A stretch of DNA of 64,000 bases from Synchiropus splendidus. Lineage: Eukaryota; Chordata; Actinopteri; Syngnathiformes; Callionymidae. The DNA lies in contig NW_026527056.1 of the NCBI RefSeq assembly GCF_027744825.2, positions 186,001 through 250,000 on the forward strand, written 5' to 3'. Shown piece by piece: positions 57,479 through 64,000 of this stretch (position 1 is the stretch's first letter; the number at the start of each line of letters is the position of its first letter). A model generated the notes under the pieces. The model saw only the letters and a list, made by a program, of their open reading frames with translations. It searched no databases and had not been told where the DNA came from. A program made the position numbers and the translations under genes.

Positions 57479-60400
57479 AAAGGGTCTTTCTAGTAGTTGC
57501 ACATCAAATCTAAACTGTCTGAAGTGTTTTTCCAAAGTTATCAACACTTTTATGTTTGGCGTTCCGAAACCCACCTTATCTCAGGCTGAAAGGCGTTTTT
57601 GTGCATTGTGCCATAACTTTTCAGGGAAGCTTCAGAACATGAAATTTTAACCTCCCAGTATAGCAGAAAGGGTCTTTCTAGTAGCTGCACATCAAATCTA
57701 AGCTGTCTGAAGTGTTTTTCAAAAGTTATCAACACTTTTATGTTTGGCGTTCCGAAACCCACCTTATCTCAGGCTGAAAAGCGTTTTTGTGCATTGTGCC
57801 ATAACTTTTCAGGGAAGCTTCAGAACATGAAATTTTAACCTCCCACTATAGCAGAAAGGGTCTTTCTAGTAGTTGCACATCAAATCTAAACTGTCTGAAG
57901 TGTTTTTCCAAAGTTATCAACACTTTTATGTTTGGCGTTCCGAAACCCACCTTATCTCAGGCTGAAAAGCGTTTTTACGCATTGTGCCATAACTTTTCAG
58001 GGAAGCTTCAGAACATGAAATTTTAACCTCCCACTATAGCAGAAAGGGTCTTTCTAGTAGGTGCACATCAAATCTAAGCTCTCTGAAGTGTTTTTCGAAA
58101 GTTATCAACACTTTTATGTTTGGCGTTCCGAAACCCACCTTATCTCAGGCTGAAAAGCGTTTTTGTGCATTGTGCCATAACTTTTCAGGGAAGCTTCAGA
58201 ACATGAAATTTTAACCTCCCACTATAGCAGAAAGGGTCTTTCTAGTAGTTGCACATCAAATCTAAACTGTCTGAAGTGTTTTTCCAAAGTTATCAACACT
58301 TTTATGTTTGGCGTTCCGAATCCCACCTTATCTCAGACTGAAAAGCGTTTTTACGCATTGTGCCATAACCTTTCAGGGAAGCTTCAGAACATGAAATTTT
58401 AACCTCCCACTATAGCAGAAAGGGTCTTTCTAGTAGTTGCACATCAAATCTAAACTGTCTGAAGTGTTTTTCCAAAGTTATCAACACTTTTATGTTTGGC
58501 GTTCCGAAACCCACCTTATCTCAGGCTGAAAAGCGTTTTTACGCATTGTGCCATAACTTTTCAGGGAAGCTTCAGAACATGAAATTTTAACCTCCCACTA
58601 TAGCAGAAAGGGTCTTTCTAGTAGGTGCACATCAAATCTAAGCTCTCTGAAGTGTTTTTCGAAAGTTATCAACACTTTTATGTTTGGCGTTCCGAAACCC
58701 ACCTTATCTCAGGCTGAAAAGCGTTTTTGTGCATTGTGCCATAACTTTTCAGGGAAGCTTCAGAACATGAAATTTTAACCTCCCACTATAGCAGAAAGGG
58801 TCTTTCTAGTAGTTGCACATCAAATCTAAACTGTCTGAAGTGTTTTTCCAAAGTTATTAACACTTTTATGTTTGGCGTTCCGAAACCCACCTTATCTCAG
58901 GCTGAAAAGCGTTTTTGTGCATTGTGCCATAACTTTTCAGGGAAGCTTCAGAACATGAAATTTTAACCTTCCACTATAGCAGAAAGGGTTTTTCTAGTAG
59001 TTGCACATCAAATCTAAACTGTCTGAAGTGTTTTTCCAAAGTTATCAACACTTTTATGTTTGGCGTTCCGAAACCCACCTTATCTCGGGCTGAAAAGCGT
59101 TTTTGTGCATTGTGCCATAACTTTTCAGGGAAGCTTCAGAACATGAAATTTTAACCTCCCACTATAGCAGAAAGGGTCTTTCTAGTAGTTGCACATCAAA
59201 TCTAAGCTGTCTGAAGTGTTTTTCAAAAGTTATCAACACTTTTATGTTTGGCGTTCCGAAACCCACCTTATCTCAGGCTGAAAAGCGTTTTTGTGCATTG
59301 TGCCATAACTTTTCAGGAAAGCTTCAGAACATGAAATTTTAACCTCCCACTATAGCAGAAAGGGTCTTTCTAGTAGTTGCACATCAAATCTAAACTGTCT
59401 GAAGTGTTTTTCCAAAGTTATCAACACTTTTATGTTTGGCGTTCCGAAACCCACCTTATCTCAGGCTGAAAAGCGTTTTTGTGCATTGTGCCATAACTTT
59501 TCAGGGAAGCTTCAGAACATGAAATTTTAACCTCCCACTATAGCAGAAAGGGTCTTTCTAGTAGTTGCACATCAAATCTAAACTGTCTGAAGTGTTTTTC
59601 CAAAGTTATTAACACTTTTATGTTTGGCGTTCCGAAACCCACCTTATCTCAGGCTGAAAAGCGTTTTTGTGCATTGTGCCATAACTTTTCAGGGAAGCTT
59701 CAGAACATGAAATTTTAACCTTCCACTATAGCAGAAAGGGTCTTTCTAGTAGTTGCACATCAAATCTAAACTGTCTGAAGTGTTTTTCCAAAGTTATCAA
59801 CACTTTTATGTTTGGCGTTCCGAAACCCACCTTATCTCAGGCTGAAAAGCGTTTTTGTGCATTGTGCCATAACTTTTCAGGGAAGCTTCAGAACATGAAA
59901 TTTTAACCTCCCACTATAGCAGAAAGGGTCTTTCTAGTAGTTGCACATCAAATCTAAGCTGTCTGAAGTGTTTTTCAAAAGTTATCAACACTTTTATGTT
60001 TGGCGTTCCGAAACCCACCTTATCTCAGGCTGAAAAGCGTTTTTGTGCATTGTGCCATAACTTTTCAGGAAAGCTTCAGAACATGAAATTTTAACCTCCC
60101 ACTATAGCAGAAAGGGTCTTTCTAGTAGTTGCACATCAAATCTAAACTGTCTGAAGTGTTTTTCCAAAGTTATCAACACTTTTATGTTTGGCGTTCCGAA
60201 ACCCACCTTATCTCAGGCTGAAAGGCGTTTTTGTGCATTGTGCCATAACTTTTCAGGGAAGCTTCAGAACATGAAATTTTAACCTCCCACTATAGCAGAA
60301 AGGGTCTTTCTAGTAGTTGCACATCAAATCTAAGCTGTCTGAAGTGTTTTTCAAAAGTTATCAACACTTTTATGTTTGGCGTTCCGAAACCCACCTTATC

Positions 60401-63400
60401 TCAGGCTGAAAAGCGTTTTTGTGCATTGTGCCATAACTTTTCAGGGAAGCTTCAGAACATGAAATTTTAACCTCCCACTATAGCAGAAAGGGTCTTTCTA
60501 GTAGTTGCACATCAAATCTAAACTGTCTGAAGTGTTTTTCCAAAGTTATCAACACTTTTATGTTTGGCGTTCCGAAACCCACCTTATCTCAGGCTGAAAA
60601 GCGTTTTTACGCATTGTGCCATAACTTTTCAGGGAAGCTTCAGAACATGAAATTTTAACCTCCCACTATAGCAGAAAGGGTCTTTCTAGTAGGTGCACAT
60701 CAAATCTAAGCTCTCTGAAGTGTTTTTCGAAAGTTATCAACACTTTTATGTTTGGCGTTCTGAAACCCACCTTATCTCAGGCTGAAAAGCGTTTTTGTGC
60801 ATTGTGCCATAACTTTTCAGGGAAGCTTCAGAACATGAAATTTTAACCTCCCACTATAGCAGAAAGGGTCTTTCTAGTAGTTGCACATCAAATCTAAACT
60901 GTCTGAAGTGTTTTTCCAAAGTTATCAACACTTTTATGTTTGGCGTTCCGAAACCCACCTTATCTCAGGCTGAAAAGCGTTTTTGTGCATTGTGCCATAA
61001 CTTTTCAGGGAAGCTTCAGAACATGAAATTTTAACCTCCCACTATATCAGAAAGGGTCTTTCTAGTAGTTGCACATCAAATCTAAGCTGTCTGAAGTGTT
61101 TTTCAAAAGTTATCAACACTTTTATGTTTGGCGTTCCGAAACCCACCTTATCTCAGGCTGAAAAGCGTTTTTGTGCATTGTGCCATAACTTTTCAGGAAA
61201 GCTTCAGAACATGAAATTTTAACCTCCCACTATAGCAGAAAGGGTCTTTCTAGTAGTTGCACATCAAATCTAAACTGTCTGAAGTGTTTTTCCAAAGTTA
61301 TCAACACTTTTATGTTTGGCGTTCCGAAACCCACCTTATCTCAGGCTGAAAAGCGTTTTTACGCATTGTGCCATAACTTTTCAGGGAAGCTTCAGAACAT
61401 GAAATTTTAACCTCCCACTATAGCAGAAAGGGTCTTTCTAGTAGGTGCACATCAAATCTAAGCTCTCTGAAGTGTTTTTCGAAAGTTATCAACACTTTTA
61501 TGTTTGGCGTTCCGAAACCCACCTTATCTCAGGCTGAAAAGCGTTTTTGTGCATTGTGCCATAACTTTTCAGGGAAGCTTCAGAACATGAAATTTTAACC
61601 TCCCACTATAGCAGAAAGGGTCTTTCTAGTAGTTGCACATCAAATCTAAACTGTCTGAAGTGTTTTTGCAAAGTTATTAACACTTTTATGTTTGGCGTTC
61701 CGAAACCCACCTTATCTCAGGCTGAAAAGCGATTTTGTGCATTGTGCCATAACTTTTCAGGGAAGCTTCAGAACATGAAATTTTAACCTCCCACTATAGC
61801 AGAAAGGGTCTTTCTAGTAGTTGCACATCAAATCTAAACTGTCTGAAGTGTTTTTCCAAAGTTATCAACACTTTTATGTTTGGCGTTCCGAAACCCACCT
61901 TATCTCAGGCTGAAAAGCGTTTTTACGCATTGTGCCATAACTTTTCAGGGAAGCTTCAGAACATGAAATTTTAACCTCCCACTATAGCAGAAAGGGTCTT
62001 TCTAGTAGGTGCACATCAAATCTAAGCTGTCTGAAGTGTTTTTCGAAAGTTATCAACACTTTTATGTTTGGCGTTCCGAAACCCACCTTATCTCAGGCTG
62101 AAAAGCGTTTTTGTGCATTGTGCCATAACTTTTCAGGGAAGCTTCAGAACATGAAATTTTAACCTCCCACTATAGCAGAAAGGGTCTTTCTAGTAGTTGC
62201 ACATCAAATCTAAGCTGTCTGAAGTGTTTTTCCAAAGTTATCAACACTTTTATGTTTGGCGTTCCGAAACCCACCTTATCTCCGGCTGAAAAGCGTTTTT
62301 ACGCATTGTGCCATAACTTTTCAGGGAAGCTTCAGAACATGAAATTTTAACCTCCCACTATAGCAGAAAGGGTCTTTCTAGTAGTTGCACATCAAATCTA
62401 AACTGTCTGAAGTGTTTTTCCAAAGTTATTAACACTTTTATGTTTGGCGTTCCGAAACCCACCTTATCTCAGGCTGAAAAGCGTTTTTGTGCATTGTGCC
62501 ATAACTTTTCAGGGAAGCTTCAGAACATGAAATTTTAACCTCCCACTATAGCAGAAAGGGTCTTTCTAGTAGTTGCACATCAAATCTAAACTGTCTGAAG
62601 TGTTTTTCCAAAGTTATCAACACTTTTATGTTTGGCGTTCCGAAACCCACCTTATCTCAGGCTGAAAAGCGTTTTTACGCATTGTGCCATAACTTTTCAG
62701 GGAAGCTTCAGAACATGAAATTTTAACCTCCCACTATAGCAGAAAGGGTCTTTCTAGTAGGTGCACATCAAATCTAAGCTCTCTGAAGTGTTTTTCGAAA
62801 GTTATCAACACTTTTATGTTTGGCGTTCCGAAACCCACCTTATCTCAGGCTGAAAAGCGTTTTTGTGCATTGTGCCATAACTTTTCAGGGAAGCTTCAGA
62901 ACATGAAATTTTAACGTCCCACTATAGCAGAAAGGGTCTTTCTAGTAGTTGCACATCAAATCTAAACTGTCTGAAGTGTTTTTCCAAAGTTATTAACACT
63001 TTTATGTTTGGCGTTCCGAAACCCACCTTATCTCAGGCTGAAAAGCGTTTTTGTGCATTGTGCCATAACTTTTCAGGGAAGCTTCAGAACATGAAATTTT
63101 AACCTTCCACTATAGCAGAAAGGGTCTTTCTAGTAGTTGCACATCAAATCTAAACTGTCTGAAGTGTTTTTCCAAAGTTATCAACACTTTTATGTTTGGC
63201 GTTCCGAAACCCACCTTATCTCAGGCTGAAAAGCGTTTTTGTGCATTGTGCCATAACTTTTCAGGGAAGCTTCAGAACATGAAATTTTAACCTCCCACTA
63301 TAGCAGAAAGGGTCTTTCTAGTAGTTGCACATCAAATCTAAGCTGTCTGAAGTGTTTTTCAAAAGTTATCAACACTTTTATGTTTGGCGTTCCGAAACCC

Positions 63401-64000
63401 ACCTTATCTCAGGCTGAAAAGCGTTTTTGTGCATTGTGCCATAACTTTTCAGGGAAGCTTCAGAACATGAAATTTTAACCTCCCACTATATCAGAAAGGG
63501 TCTTTCTAGTAGTTGCACATCAAATCTAAGCTCTCTGAAGTGTTTTTCAAAAGTTATCAACACTTTTATGTTTGGCGTTCCGAAACCCACCTTATCTCAG
63601 GCTGAAAAGCGTTTTTGTGCATTGTGCCATAACTTTTCAGGGAATCTTCAGAACATGAAATTTTAACCTCCCACTATAGCAGAAAGGGTCTTTCTAGTAG
63701 GTGCACATCAAATCTAAGCTCTCTGAAGTGTTTTTCGAAAGTTATCAACACTTTTATGTTTGGCGTTCCGAAACCCACCTTATCTCAGGCTGAAAAGCGT
63801 TTTTGTGCATTGTGCCATAACTTTTCAGGGAAGCTTCAGAACATGAAATTTTAACCTCCCACTATAGCAGAAAGGGTCTTTCTAGTAGTTGCACATCAAA
63901 TCTAAACTGTCTGAAGTGTTTTTCCAAAGTTATCAACACTTTTATGTTTGGCGTTCCGAAACCCACCTTATCTCAGGCTGAAAAGCGTTTTTGTGCATTG
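57479..64000. repeat. Second copy of a >=6.5-kb satellite segment, lacking the retrovirus
   Basis: Matches 27640-29803 at offset 29,839 and 40085-44447 at offset 19,553. Markers: 'aggcg' 27752/57591, 'gaatccc' 28479/58318, 'aaccttcc' before 40176/59729, 'aacgtccc' 43360/62913, and the 'tatatcag' plus 'aagctctc' monomer 43936/63489. The two offsets differ by 10,286, which is the element plus one 5-bp target copy. The copies carry scattered private differences (for example 'ctccggctg' at 62281). The right limit is beyond the window. Confidence 0.85.
59638..59642. other. Paralogous empty integration site
   Basis: CCCAC in the uninterrupted monomer that corresponds to the one split at 29803/40085. 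It shows the pre-insertion state and confirms the exact element ends. Confidence 0.85.

Larger units (their letters stand above)
40085..64000. repeat. 188-bp satellite array, right block
   Basis: Continues the array in the correct phase after the retrovirus, about 127 monomers to the window end, with the same A-E subtypes. A 1-bp insertion near 48010 shifts the phase by one base. Markers such as 'ccttccac', 'aaggcg', 'ttttgcaaag' and 'aacgtcccac' recur and reveal long duplications. No gene was seen. Confidence 0.98.

Noticed and set aside
57550..57762. Minus-strand 70-codon frame in the satellite
   Set aside because: A chance reading of the 188-bp repeat, with no support from neighbouring monomers.
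1..64000. CRISPR array or other prokaryotic repeat system
   Set aside because: The 188-bp units abut without spacers, the host fragments are vertebrate and the inserted element is a retrovirus.

Overview
The window is vertebrate DNA, most likely from a teleost fish. It consists of a satellite array cut once by a young, defective endogenous retrovirus. The host call rests on three host-transcript fragments inside the retrovirus: a fish-like p53 piece, a Notch EGF-repeat piece and a 28S rRNA piece. There is no bacterial-type gene content, and no intact host gene was seen.

Layout. 1-29803 and 40085-64000 are a head-to-tail satellite with a 188-bp monomer, about 158 plus 127 copies. The monomers fall into about five recurrent subtypes (called A-E here), often in A-B-C-D or A-B-C-D-E order, giving higher-order units of 752 or 940 bp. 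Rare private mutations recur at fixed distances and expose larger duplications: 940 bp near 10.7-12.6 kb, 2067 bp near 12.6-16.7 kb, 564 bp near 46.5-47.6 kb, and one of at least 6.5 kb. In that last one, 27.64-29.80 plus 40.09-44.45 kb corresponds to 57.48-64.00 kb.

29804-40084 (10,281 bp) is an LTR retrovirus. It has two 1,797-bp LTRs that read as identical (TG...CA ends), a 5-bp target duplication CCCAC, a tRNA-Lys3-type primer binding site and a polypurine tract. The paralogous uninterrupted monomer at 59638-59642 is an empty site that confirms both ends exactly. Gag, protease, reverse transcriptase and RNase H are missing. What remains of pol is the C-terminal part of integrase with a probable small frame-breaking deletion. 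Then come a 476-codon cysteine-rich ORF, a broken env-like region, an internal TATA box at the end of env, a short first-exon ORF and a 655-codon 3' ORF. The long LTR, a splice donor about 40 nt after the predicted cap site, the internal promoter and the spliced 3' accessory ORFs resemble spumavirus (foamy virus) organisation. The Lys3-type primer site and 5-bp duplication do not, so the clade is left open.

The most unusual part is 33.85-35.28 kb. The env region there is a patchwork of host-transcript pieces: an antisense host-like ORF, about 69 codons of the p53 DNA-binding domain, an unidentified host-like coding piece, 48 nt of 28S rRNA and about 1.4 Notch EGF repeats, with viral membrane-segment remnants between them. 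Deleted gag-pol plus captured host sequence is the layout of replication-defective transducing retroviruses. Identical LTRs on a genome without RT imply that it was mobilised recently by a helper in trans. Protein and clade identities are from recognition by eye; no database search was run.
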